A stretch of 5,916 nt of DNA, from the NCBI GenBank assembly GCA_018263655.1, contig JAANWY010000305.1, positions 1 to 5,916 of the forward strand. The letters are read 5' to 3'. The notes under the pieces were generated by a model, which worked only from the letters and a program-made list of their open reading frames with translations, did no database searches and had not been told where the DNA came from. Numbering within the stretch: the first letter of the stretch is position 1; each line of letters begins with the position of its first letter. The DNA is from Anaerolineales bacterium (GTDB lineage: Bacteria > Chloroflexota > Anaerolineae > Epilineales > JAANWY01). Below, in pieces: positions 1-5,798 of the stretch. The translations under genes and the position numbers were made by a program.

Positions 1-1647
1 AACAGCCGCATTCCCGAGCATGAACGTCAGGCGAGAAGCGGAACAACTCCCCGTCTCAGGCGCCACGGCTGAATCATCCGTCACGAGCCGCAGCCGGTCT
101 AACGGCACTTCAAGTTGGTCGGCGACGAACTGGGCCAAGACGGTGTGCACCCCCTGGCCAACGTCCGAGGCGCCGGCTCGCACCACGACCTCTTCCATCT
201 CGCCCTTGCCGTGCAGCTCCAATGTGACAGTGGCTTTCTCATCCCAGCCAAAGCTATAGCCGACGTTCTTGTAGCCGCAGGCAAACCCCACTCCATTTCG
301 GATTTCGGACCCTTCGACGAGCTCAGGACGTCGTTTCGGATTTCGGATTTTTCTTCCGAAATCGTCCATTTCCCTTTTCCAACTTCCGTCTTTGTCCGCC
401 CAGCCGGCCGCCTTTGCTGTCTCCTCGAGCACCCGCGCTGCGCCGACCGGCTGTGGCAGCGGGGCGCCGGTGGCCTGAATCGAGTCGTCGCGGTAGATGT
501 TGCGCATGCGGAACTCGACGGGGTTCATCCCGAGCTCCTCGGCCAGCTTGCTCATCTGCATCTCGGCGGCGAATTCGACCTGCACGGAGCCGAAGCCACG
601 GAAGGCGCCAGCGGGCACATTGTTAGTGTACACTGCACGGCCATCCACATGAATATTGTCGCACTCGTACGGCCCCGACGCTGTGACCGTCGCGTTTCCC
701 AAGACGGGTGCACTGGACGATGCGTAGGCGCCGGCATCGCTCAGCAGATCCATCTGAATCGCCGTGAGCTTGCCGTCGCGGTTAGCCCCCCACTTGGCGC
801 GGATGATGTAGGGGTGTCGCTTGTGGTGTCCGATGATGGACTCCTCGCGGCTCCAGATGATCTTCACCGGCCGGCGCAATTTGAAAGCCGCCAGCGCCAG
901 GACAAGCTGCACCGAAATATCCTCGCGCCCACCGAAGGCCCCGCCGGCATATTTGTACACGACCCGCACCTGATCCTCGGGCAACTGCAGCGCATGCGCG
1001 ATCTGGTGCCGATCGTCGTGGGACCACTGGCCGGCTGTCTCGATCACGATGCGCCCCTCGTCGTCGACGTAGGCCAGGCCAGCCTCGGGCTGCAAGAAGG
1101 CGTGTTCCTGATGCGGCGTCTGATACTCTGCCTCGACGATCACATCGGCCTGGGCGAAGCCGGCGTCGACGGCGCCCTTGCAGATGCGATAGCTGGCCAA
1201 CAGGTTGGAGCTCTCCTCGGCGTGGACCAGCGGCGCGTCGTCGTCCAGCGCGCGACGAGGATCGGTGAGCGCCGGCAGGTCTTCGTACGCCACCTCGACC
1301 AAGTCGCGGCCCTCGGCTGCTGCCTGGGCGGTCTCGCCGATGATGACGGCCACCTTGTCGCCGACGAAGCGGACCACGTCACCACACAGAGCCGGCTGGT
1401 CAGACTCCATGAGCCCGTACTCGTTCACAGGCACATCGTCCGCCGTGAGCACTGCGACGACGCCGGGGTTCTCCAGCGCCTCGCTGGTGTCGATGTTGTT
1501 GATCTTTGCGTGGGGCCGGCGGGCGAACAGCACCTTCATGTGTAACATCGCCGGCCGCGACAGATCCCCCGGATACAGCGTCTTGCCTGTGACCTTGTCC
1601 AACGCATCAACCCGCGGAATCGATTGCCCAATGAGTCGGTCAGTCAT
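1..1647 (-). CDS. Molybdopterin-binding catalytic subunit of a xanthine dehydrogenase/aldehyde oxidase family hydroxylase, 3' end cut by the window edge
   Basis: The reading frame runs open from ATG at 1647 to base 1, giving the first 549 residues of a protein that in this family usually has about 750-800. It begins MTDRLIGQSIPRVDALDKVT, the usual start of the a/b hammerhead domain (about 1-125). The Moco-binding region follows: HQEHAFLQPEA (179-189), GGAFGGRED (235-243), the active-site loop PAGAFRGFGS (345-354), GASDVGQGVHT (492-502) and ETGSCSASR (531-539). The loop is of the xanthine dehydrogenase/aldehyde oxidase kind and lacks the AYxCSFR signature of form I CO dehydrogenase. The C-terminal region with the catalytic glutamate lies outside the window. 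The family hydroxylates purines, aldehydes or N-heterocycles at a molybdenum centre in the cytoplasm; the substrate here is unknown. Its electron-transfer partner is encoded at 2593-4029, separated from it by an HNH cassette. An extra segment at about residues 422-451 comes from a repeat (bases 296-347). Confidence 0.93.
   Translation of the reverse strand, partial: MTDRLIGQSIPRVDALDKVTGKTLYPGDLSRPAMLHMKVLFARRPHAKINNIDTSEALENPGVVAVLTADDVPVNEYGLMESDQPALCGDVVRFVGDKVAVIIGETAQAAAEGRDLVEVAYEDLPALTDPRRALDDDAPLVHAEESSNLLASYRICKGAVDAGFAQADVIVEAEYQTPHQEHAFLQPEAGLAYVDDEGRIVIETAGQWSHDDRHQIAHALQLPEDQVRVVYKYAGGAFGGREDISVQLVLALAAFKLRRPVKIIWSREESIIGHHKRHPYIIRAKWGANRDGKLTAIQMDLLSDAGAYASSSAPVLGNATVTASGPYECDNIHVDGRAVYTNNVPAGAFRGFGSVQVEFAAEMQMSKLAEELGMNPVEFRMRNIYRDDSIQATGAPLPQPVGAARVLEETAKAAGWADKDGSWKREMDDFGRKIRNPKRRPELVEGSEIRNGVGFACGYKNVGYSFGWDEKATVTLELHGKGEMEEVVVRAGASDVGQGVHTVLAQFVADQLEVPLDRLRLVTDDSAVAPETGSCSASRLTFMLGNAAV
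296..347. repeat. Dispersed repeat lodged in frame in the catalytic subunit gene: 24-bp core flanked by 14-bp direct repeats
   Basis: A 24-base core (310-333, starting CCCTTCGACGAGCTCAGG) is bracketed by two identical 14-base direct repeats, TTTCGGATTTCGGA, at 296-309 and 334-347. A partial inverted copy, TTCCGAAAT, follows just beyond. The core recurs with 22 of 24 bases identical at 4263-4286. Read on the minus strand it encodes residues around RNPKRRPELVEGSEIRNG of the molybdopterin subunit. The segment sits between AKAAGW and GVGFACGYKN, where family members normally have a shorter, variable linker. The reading frame stays open through it. Cores of the CCTTCGAC(A/G)AGCTCAGG kind are familiar to me as dispersed repeats in Chloroflexota and other environmental genomes. 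Confidence 0.8.
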
Positions 1648-1652
1648 TACAA

Positions 1653-1657
1653 TCCTC
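1653..1657 (-). promoter_or_regulatory. Ribosome binding site of the molybdopterin subunit gene
   Basis: GAGGA on the minus strand lies 5 bases before the ATG at 1647 and supports that start. The site falls in the 33-base gap after the HNH gene stop, so the gene has its own translation signal and does not depend on coupling to the HNH gene. Confidence 0.65.
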
Positions 1658-1680
1658 TGAGCATCTCTACTCTCAACCAG

Positions 1681-2148
1681 TTACGCATCCTCACCAGACT
1701 CCTCTGGAGGATGTTCTCCAGACTCCGCTGGAGGATGTTCTCCCATCGCGTAAAGTACCCGACGCAGGTTGACTACGGTCTCCCTGTTAAGGTGTAGTGT
1801 TTCCACTGTAGCGCGCCCGGTGGGCGTCCCCCCTATGATTAGGGTGAAGTCATCATTCCAGGCAAAATGATCGTGCCATCGTTGTCGCCTTGGGTGATAG
1901 AGCGGTACAATACTACCACTCATGGAATCGCGTCCTTCGGTCTTCGTATGTTTGTGATTATTGCAACCCTGACAGGCCAATGCCAGATTATCCAGTGTCG
2001 TCTCACCACCCCTAATGCGAGGTTTGATGTGTTCCGCCGAGAACGACTGCAAACCAAAACGCGCCTGGCTGCGGCAATATTCGCAGCACCCTTGGGCACG
2101 CTCCTCGAGAGCTCGCTTCTGTTGGGCCGTGACACGTCTTTCAGTCAT
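1681..2148 (-). CDS. HNH endonuclease, McrA-like zinc-ribbon type
   Basis: This is a 155-residue protein with a compact HNH (beta-beta-alpha-metal) nuclease fold. A zinc ribbon is formed by CxxC at 22-25 and CxxC at 59-62. Between them lies AEHIKPRIRGG (38-48), where H40 is the first catalytic histidine. N54 in TLDNLALAC and N63/H65 in CNNHKHTK complete the HNH pattern. Such proteins nick or cut DNA, but the target cannot be inferred. The conserved C-terminal part, residues 83-135 (LYHPRRQRWHDHFAWND onward), matches my recollection of a small HNH family common in cyanobacteria and Chloroflexota. The tail carries an eight-residue duplication (GEHPPAES/GEHPPEES). The start overlaps the end of the helper gene by 8 bases and has no strong ribosome site of its own, so translational coupling is likely. 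It could be a homing-type nuclease, a defence nuclease or a toxin. Confidence 0.88.
   Translation of the reverse strand: MTERRVTAQQKRALEERAQGCCEYCRSQARFGLQSFSAEHIKPRIRGGETTLDNLALACQGCNNHKHTKTEGRDSMSGSIVPLYHPRRQRWHDHFAWNDDFTLIIGGTPTGRATVETLHLNRETVVNLRRVLYAMGEHPPAESGEHPPEESGEDA
1696..1743. repeat. Two tandem 24-bp copies at the 3' end of the HNH gene
   Basis: Bases 1696-1719 and 1720-1743 are adjacent direct copies that match at 23 of 24 positions; the difference is T or G at the eighth base. The unit is a multiple of three, so it adds eight residues and keeps the frame, giving the GEHPPAES/GEHPPEES tail of the HNH protein. It looks like a recent slippage or duplication event. Confidence 0.9.
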
Positions 2149-2542
2149 GGGGAGGGGCCGAAATACCCAAATCTTCCATTAGCGCAGTGAGCGACGTCTT
2201 GCGCAGGCGTGCCAGCTCTGCCAGGTATTCCACACGCCTTGCTTCTAGCTTCTCGACTTCGTCACCCAAACGCAGTAGTTCGCTGTACTCATCCGGCGTA
2301 AGGGTCTCTGCACGCCGTTTCGCAATGAGTTCGTCATACCGTTCCTGAATGTCGGGTGGTATTCCCCGATTTATTCTGAGCAACAGTTCGACCTCAGCTT
2401 GTGGCAAGCTAGGTGCTTTGCGTCGCGCTTGCAGCGCAATGACCCGATGCACAAATTGCTCCAATTCAGACAAGCTCAACTGTCCGACGGCTTCTAGTAA
2501 CTCGTCGGAGGATAACTGTGCTTCAACTTGAACAGTTGGCAT
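2141..2542 (-). CDS. Small helical protein of unknown function, partner of the HNH endonuclease
   Basis: This 133-residue protein begins MPTVQVEAQLSSDELLEAVG. An upstream in-frame ATG at 2764 would run through the end of the preceding gene. The start at 2542 is preferred because AGGAG lies 8 bases before it and because it gives a coherent protein. The sequence is rich in Leu, Glu and Arg. It has predicted helices at about 12-42, a middle section with IPPDIQERYDELIAKRRAETLTPDEYSELL (split here only by my reading) at about 61-90, a possible coiled coil at 91-117, and a short C-terminal motif, SLTALMEDLGI. No enzyme motif, signal peptide or membrane segment is visible. I recall very similar small proteins encoded directly before HNH genes of this kind in cyanobacteria and Chloroflexota, some labelled STAS/SEC14-like, a label I would not rely on. 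A role as partner, antitoxin or DNA-binding adaptor for the nuclease is inference. Confidence 0.82.
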   Translation of the reverse strand: MPTVQVEAQLSSDELLEAVGQLSLSELEQFVHRVIALQARRKAPSLPQAEVELLLRINRGIPPDIQERYDELIAKRRAETLTPDEYSELLRLGDEVEKLEARRVEYLAELARLRKTSLTALMEDLGISAPPHD

Positions 2543-2550
2543 TTCTCTAT

Positions 2551-2555
2551 CTCCT
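2551..2555 (-). promoter_or_regulatory. Ribosome binding site that fixes the helper gene start
   Basis: AGGAG on the minus strand lies 8 bases before the ATG at 2542, inside the 50-base gap after the FAD/2Fe-2S gene stop. It favours the 133-residue product over the longer frame opening at 2764. The gap shows no promoter or terminator that I can support. Confidence 0.7.
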
Positions 2556-2592
2556 GACTTCTTGCCCCTCTGCTCCGCCGCTCCCAAGTTCC

Positions 2593-4029
2593 CTAGCTGA
2601 GATCGGCGGCCGCCCGCTCGATTGCCGACAGAACCTTGTAGTAGCCGGTGCAACGGCACAGGTTGCCCGTGATGCTCTGCTTGATTTCGCCCATCGTAGG
2701 CGAGGTGTTCTCGCGCAGCAGGGCCGCGCCGGCCATGATCAGGCCCGGCGTGCAGTACCCGCATTGCACCCCACCCTCGAGGATGAAGGCCCGTTGCACC
2801 GGGTGCACATCATCTACAGTCGGGTTTTCGCTGGCCGCCAGACCCTCGATGGTGACCACCTCAGCACCGTGAGCGCGGGGCGCCGGCACTAAACACGCAT
2901 CGACCGCCACGCCATCCAGCCACACGGTGCACGCCCCACACTCACCCTCGGCGCAGCCCTCTTTCGTGCCGGTGAGGCCGGCATCCTCCCGCAGTGCATC
3001 CAACAGCGTCTTGCCATTGGCGTTACGGATGGTCACCCGCTTACCGTTCACGACAGTCTCGATGGGCTGCTGGCCATTGTTCTGATGGACCGCTGACGCT
3101 GCGAGCCGGCTGGGCTGCGGTCCGTTCGGCCCCCACAGCATGGCCCGCTTCTGAGGCCAGCCGGCGCGTTCAGTGGCGTCGCGGAGCTGCCGCAGCGCCC
3201 GGCGCGTCAGCCGGCGCACCATCTCGCGGCGATACTCGGCTGTACCCCGCAGGTCGTCGATAGGGCGCGCGGCCCGCGATGCGAGACGTGCCGTCTCGTC
3301 GATCGCATCATCATCCAGCACGGACCCGACCAGCACCCTCTCCGCCTGAGGCGCCCGAATGACCGTGGGCGCTACAGAGCCCATGGCGACGCGAGCACGA
3401 GTGACCGTGTCACCATTGAAGTCCAGAACGACAGCGACATTCAGCACCGAAATCGCCTGGGCGCGACGCAGTCCGAGCTTGATGAAACAGCCGCGCTCGG
3501 TCTCCCGCATGGCGGGAAATGCGATGTCGATCAGCATTTCGCCGTCGGCCAACGCCGGCTGGCGCACACCCAAGAAGAAGTCCTCAAAGGCCACAGTGCG
3601 CCGGCTCTGCTTGCTGGCGAGGGTCACCGAGGCGTCGAGGGCCATGAGGGGCGTGATGGTATCGTTGGCCGGCGAGGCAGTGATGACGTTGCCGGCCACC
3701 GTCCCCCGGTTGCGAATCTGCGGCCCTCCGACGCTCCAGGCCGCCTGAGCCAACGGAAACGCCCGCTCGATGATTATGTTCGAATCAACCAAGTGATTGT
3801 GGGTGACCAGCGGTCCCAGGTGGATGAGGCCGTCGTCATCCAGCGTGACGGCATCGAGATCAGGGATGCGCGTGACGTCGATAACGGTGGGGGCTTGCCG
3901 GAGGCCCCGCTCCAATTCGATGACCAGGTCGGTGCCGCCGGCCATGATGCGGGCCTGGCCGGCGTGCTGCTCCAGCAAATCCAGAACCTCGTCCAGCGTT
4001 GTCGGCGAGTAGTAATCCTTCCACAACAT
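2593..4029 (-). CDS. Fused FAD-binding and [2Fe-2S] electron-transfer subunit of the molybdenum hydroxylase
   Basis: This is a complete 478-residue protein. The N-terminal part (about 1-170) is a PCMH-type FAD domain with AGGTDL (30-35) and SVGGPQIRNRGTVAGNV followed by SPANDTITPL (99-128). The CO-dehydrogenase flavoprotein C-terminal domain follows at about 175-285, then a linker at about 288-322. The C-terminal part (323-478) is a two-cluster ferredoxin module. Plant-type cluster ligands are C359, C364, C367 and C379, and helical-domain ligands are C423, C426, C458 and C460, so all eight cysteines are present. It should pass electrons from Moco through the two clusters to FAD. Stand-alone subunits in many bacteria (XdhB/XdhC or CoxM/CoxS types) are separate, and eukaryotic XDH places Fe-S before FAD; here the order is FAD first. 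GGAG lies 6 bases before the ATG. It heads the inferred operon. Confidence 0.94.
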   Translation of the reverse strand: MLWKDYYSPTTLDEVLDLLEQHAGQARIMAGGTDLVIELERGLRQAPTVIDVTRIPDLDAVTLDDDGLIHLGPLVTHNHLVDSNIIIERAFPLAQAAWSVGGPQIRNRGTVAGNVITASPANDTITPLMALDASVTLASKQSRRTVAFEDFFLGVRQPALADGEMLIDIAFPAMRETERGCFIKLGLRRAQAISVLNVAVVLDFNGDTVTRARVAMGSVAPTVIRAPQAERVLVGSVLDDDAIDETARLASRAARPIDDLRGTAEYRREMVRRLTRRALRQLRDATERAGWPQKRAMLWGPNGPQPSRLAASAVHQNNGQQPIETVVNGKRVTIRNANGKTLLDALREDAGLTGTKEGCAEGECGACTVWLDGVAVDACLVPAPRAHGAEVVTIEGLAASENPTVDDVHPVQRAFILEGGVQCGYCTPGLIMAGAALLRENTSPTMGEIKQSITGNLCRCTGYYKVLSAIERAAADLS

Positions 4030-4069
4030 CCATATCTCCGATGGGTTACGTTACATACAGCATCGTCCG

Positions 4070-4098
4070 ATTTTAGCATGACGGGCCGCGTTTAGGAA
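4070..4098 (-). promoter_or_regulatory. Candidate promoter of the hydroxylase operon
   Basis: On the minus strand, TAAAAT (4070-4075) is preceded by TG at the extended -10 position (TGCTAAAAT, 4070-4078). It lies 17 bases downstream of a weak -35, TTCCTA (4093-4098, 3 of 6 consensus matches). The predicted start near 4063 leaves about 34 bases to the ATG of the FAD/2Fe-2S gene. The -35 falls in the outer flank of the inverted repeat at 4104-4163, so a protein bound there could affect this promoter. The call rests on consensus matching only. Confidence 0.4.
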
Positions 4099-4103
4099 CC
4101 GTG

Positions 4104-4163
4104 ATTAAATAACTTGCTCATTTGAAGCTATACGGTCCTGCTCAAATGGGCAAGTTATTTAAT
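4104..4163. repeat. AT-rich 22-bp inverted repeat with a 16-base loop
   Basis: The arm at 4104-4125 (ATTAAATAACTTGCTCATTT and two more bases) is complementary to 4142-4163 at 21 of 22 positions; the one exception is a T:G pair. The symmetry continues in register further out, where AGGAA (4094-4098) faces TTCCT (4169-4173). No U-tract follows on either side and the stem is AT-rich, so it is a poor intrinsic terminator. It may be a short non-autonomous element made of transposon ends, or a regulatory or nuclease-target palindrome. It sits directly upstream of the candidate promoter. Confidence 0.8.
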
Positions 4164-4193
4164 TCTCATTCCTTAGCAAGCGAATTCCCGCCA

Positions 4194-4367
4194 GGGGTGC
4201 ATCCCGCATTTGTTAATGACGTGATCGTCTGAACTCTCGTACCAGTATGAGTCCATCTCGAACCCTTCGACAGGCTCAGGACGTCGCAAGTTCGAGCGTC
4301 CGGACGCCGCAACTTGTTGCGGGCTGAGAGCGTCGGCCACCGGCTTTACAAACTTGGGATGCACACC
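4194..4367. repeat. Candidate 174-bp repeat element bounded by imperfect 20-bp inverted ends
   Basis: The end at 4194-4213 (GGGGTGCATCCCGCATTTGT) matches the reverse complement of 4348-4367 at 16 of 20 positions. This includes a continuous 9-base block GGGATGCAC and a 5-base block ACAAA. The interior is non-coding and contains several smaller palindromes and one copy of the dispersed 24-bp core. The layout resembles a miniature inverted-repeat element, but no clear target-site duplication is seen and no transposase is nearby. Confidence 0.45.
4263..4286. repeat. Second copy of the dispersed 24-bp core repeat
   Basis: This core starts CCCTTCGACAGGCTCAGG. It matches the copy at 310-333 at 22 of 24 bases, in the same orientation, and differs only by AG versus GA at positions 10-11. 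Its flanks are different: 7-base inverted repeats CTCGAAC (4257-4263) and GTTCGAG (4290-4296) take the place of the direct repeats around the other copy. Read on the minus strand it gives RRPEPVEG, parallel to RRPELVEG inside the catalytic subunit. Confidence 0.8.
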
Positions 4368-4410
4368 TCGCCAGTCCAGCAACTCGATTCACGACTCACA
4401 CAACGAGCCG

Positions 4411-5784
4411 CTACTCATTCGCTGCCAGCGCATTCAAGAAATAGATCGACGTGTGAATTCCCTTGTAGAAGTTGTCGATGTTGAACTTCTCGTTCGGCGA
4501 GTGCAGCCGGTCGTCGGGCAGTCCGAAGCCCATCAGGACCGTGGGAATGCCCAACTTCGCGGCGAACATCCCCACCACCGGAATCGTGCCACCTTCGCGC
4601 GTGAAGGCCGGCGCCCGGCCGAAACCTCTCTCGTACGCCGTCATGGCCGCTTCTATCGCCGGGGTATCCCGGTCGACCAACACCGGCACCGCTCCGGCGT
4701 GAGTGCGTACCTCGACCTGAACCTCTGGGGGCGCCAACTCCTCCACATACTCGCTGAAAATGCGGATGACGCGTTCCGGATCTTGGTCCGGCACGAGCCG
4801 CATGCTGATCTTGGCTGCCGCCCGCGACGGAATAACGGTCTTGGCGCCCTCGCCGGTGAAGCCGCCCCAGATACCGTTCACGTCCAGCGTCGGCCGGCCC
4901 GTGATGCGCTCTAGCGTGGTGTAGGTGGCCTCACCCCACAGCTTTTCGACGCCGACCTCGCGGCGAAAGCCACCCTCATCGAAGGGTACCTTGGCGAGCG
5001 TCTCGCGCTCCTCGGCGTCCAAGCGCACGTTGTCGTAGAAACCGGGGACCGTGATGCGACCATCGCTGTCCTTCAGGCCGGCGATGATCCCGGCCAACGC
5101 GTTGGCCGGATTGCGCACCCCGCCTCCGAACGATCCAGAGTGAAGGTCGTGATCCGGGCCGGTGACCACGACCTCTGTGTACGCCAACCCGCGCAAGCCA
5201 TACACGATCGATGGTTGGTCGGGAGCCAAGATGGACGAATCAGAAACAAGGGCCACGTCCGCACTCAAGCGTTCGCGGTGATCGTCGATGAAGTCACCCA
5301 AGTTCGGGCTTCCGATTTCTTCCTCCCCCTCGATCATAAACTTCATGTTGACCGGAAGCGCACCTGCGGTTTCAAAATAGGACTGCACGCTTTTCAGATG
5401 GACGAAGAGTTGACCTTTGTCATCCGACGCGCCACGGGCGTAGAGATTGCCGTCCTGAATCGTCGGCTCGAAGGGCTCGGTGCGCCACTCGTCCAGCGGG
5501 TCTGCCGGCTGGACGTCGTAGTGACCATAGACCAGGACTGTCGGTGCATCGGGGCCGGCCTTCGTCCACTGGCCGAACACAACCGGGTGTTTTTGGGTCG
5601 CAAAGATGCGCACGTCCTCCAGCCCGATGTCGACCATTTGATCGCCCACCCACTGGGCGGCTTCCCGGACGTCGGGGATGTGTTCACGGAGCGTGCTGAT
5701 GCTGGGAATGGACACCAGCTCGATAAGCTCGGTGAGGTGATCTTCTGTATGAGAATCGGCGTAAGCAATGGTTGCCTGTGTCAT
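4411..5784 (-). CDS. M20-family metallodipeptidase
   Basis: This is a complete 457-residue protein, the usual length for M20 dipeptidases of the PepV/CNDP-like kind. The di-metal site is fully visible: H88 in YGHYDVQPA with catalytic D90, bridging D121 in GASDDKG, general base E155 and ligand E156 in EGEEEIGS, D182 in VSDSS, and H428 in LHSPNE. H215 in DLHSGSFGG is the conserved residue of the dimerisation (lid) domain, which spans about 190-305. No signal peptide is seen, so it should act in the cytoplasm, hydrolysing dipeptides or similar N-acyl amino acid substrates with zinc or a similar metal. The start is fixed by AAGGAG 6 bases upstream. The gene is 381 bases from the hydroxylase operon and probably transcribed separately; a shared pathway is not shown. 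Other M20 roles such as acyl-amino acid hydrolase remain possible, but the LHSGSFGG and LHSPNE motifs favour dipeptidase. Confidence 0.93.
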   Translation of the reverse strand: MTQATIAYADSHTEDHLTELIELVSIPSISTLREHIPDVREAAQWVGDQMVDIGLEDVRIFATQKHPVVFGQWTKAGPDAPTVLVYGHYDVQPADPLDEWRTEPFEPTIQDGNLYARGASDDKGQLFVHLKSVQSYFETAGALPVNMKFMIEGEEEIGSPNLGDFIDDHRERLSADVALVSDSSILAPDQPSIVYGLRGLAYTEVVVTGPDHDLHSGSFGGGVRNPANALAGIIAGLKDSDGRITVPGFYDNVRLDAEERETLAKVPFDEGGFRREVGVEKLWGEATYTTLERITGRPTLDVNGIWGGFTGEGAKTVIPSRAAAKISMRLVPDQDPERVIRIFSEYVEELAPPEVQVEVRTHAGAVPVLVDRDTPAIEAAMTAYERGFGRAPAFTREGGTIPVVGMFAAKLGIPTVLMGFGLPDDRLHSPNEKFNIDNFYKGIHTSIYFLNALAANE

Positions 5785-5790
5785 GATATA

Positions 5791-5796
5791 CTCCTT
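5791..5796 (-). promoter_or_regulatory. Ribosome binding site of the M20 dipeptidase gene
   Basis: AAGGAG on the minus strand lies 6 bases before the ATG at 5784. It is the strongest ribosome site in the window and it confirms the start. Confidence 0.8.
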
Positions 5797-5798
5797 CC

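Larger units (their letters stand above)
4030..4410. other. 381-base non-coding stretch rich in inverted repeats
   Basis: No convincing gene is present between the M20 gene stop and the FAD/2Fe-2S gene start. A 69-codon minus-strand frame at 4173-4382 is explained by the repeat elements it crosses. From right to left the stretch holds a candidate 174-bp element with inverted ends, a dispersed 24-bp core, small palindromes (4297-4306 CGTCCGGACG; 4307-4322 a 7-bp stem with a TT loop), the AT-rich inverted repeat, and a promoter plus a GGAG ribosome site (4036-4039) for the downstream operon. No U-tract terminator for the M20 gene was found. Confidence 0.75.

Noticed and set aside
115..1545. Long plus-strand open frame of 476 codons
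   Set aside because: It lies wholly antisense to the catalytic subunit gene, whose translation matches family motifs throughout. The plus-strand product has no recognisable motif, and its openness follows from the high GC of the coding strand.
1..1647. Catalytic subunit as a form I carbon monoxide dehydrogenase large chain (CoxL)
   Set aside because: The active-site loop reads PAGAFRGFGS without the AYxCSFR signature, so oxidation of carbon monoxide is not supported.
2543..2764. Longer start for the helper protein at 2764
   Set aside because: The extra 74 residues would be read out of frame through the conserved ferredoxin end of the FAD/2Fe-2S gene, while AGGAG at 2551-2555 supports the start at 2542.
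4104..4163. Inverted repeat as an intrinsic terminator for the M20 gene
   Set aside because: The stem is AT-rich and neither side is followed by a run of T residues, and it lies about 250 bases beyond the M20 stop.
4173..4382. Minus-strand frame of 69 codons in the intergenic gap
   Set aside because: It spans the inverted ends and the dispersed core repeat, has no ribosome site and shows no protein motif; its RRPEPVEG stretch comes from the repeat.
4354..4914. Plus-strand open frame of 186 codons antisense to the M20 gene
   Set aside because: It overlaps the conserved C-terminal half of the dipeptidase and reads as low-complexity shadow sequence without motifs.
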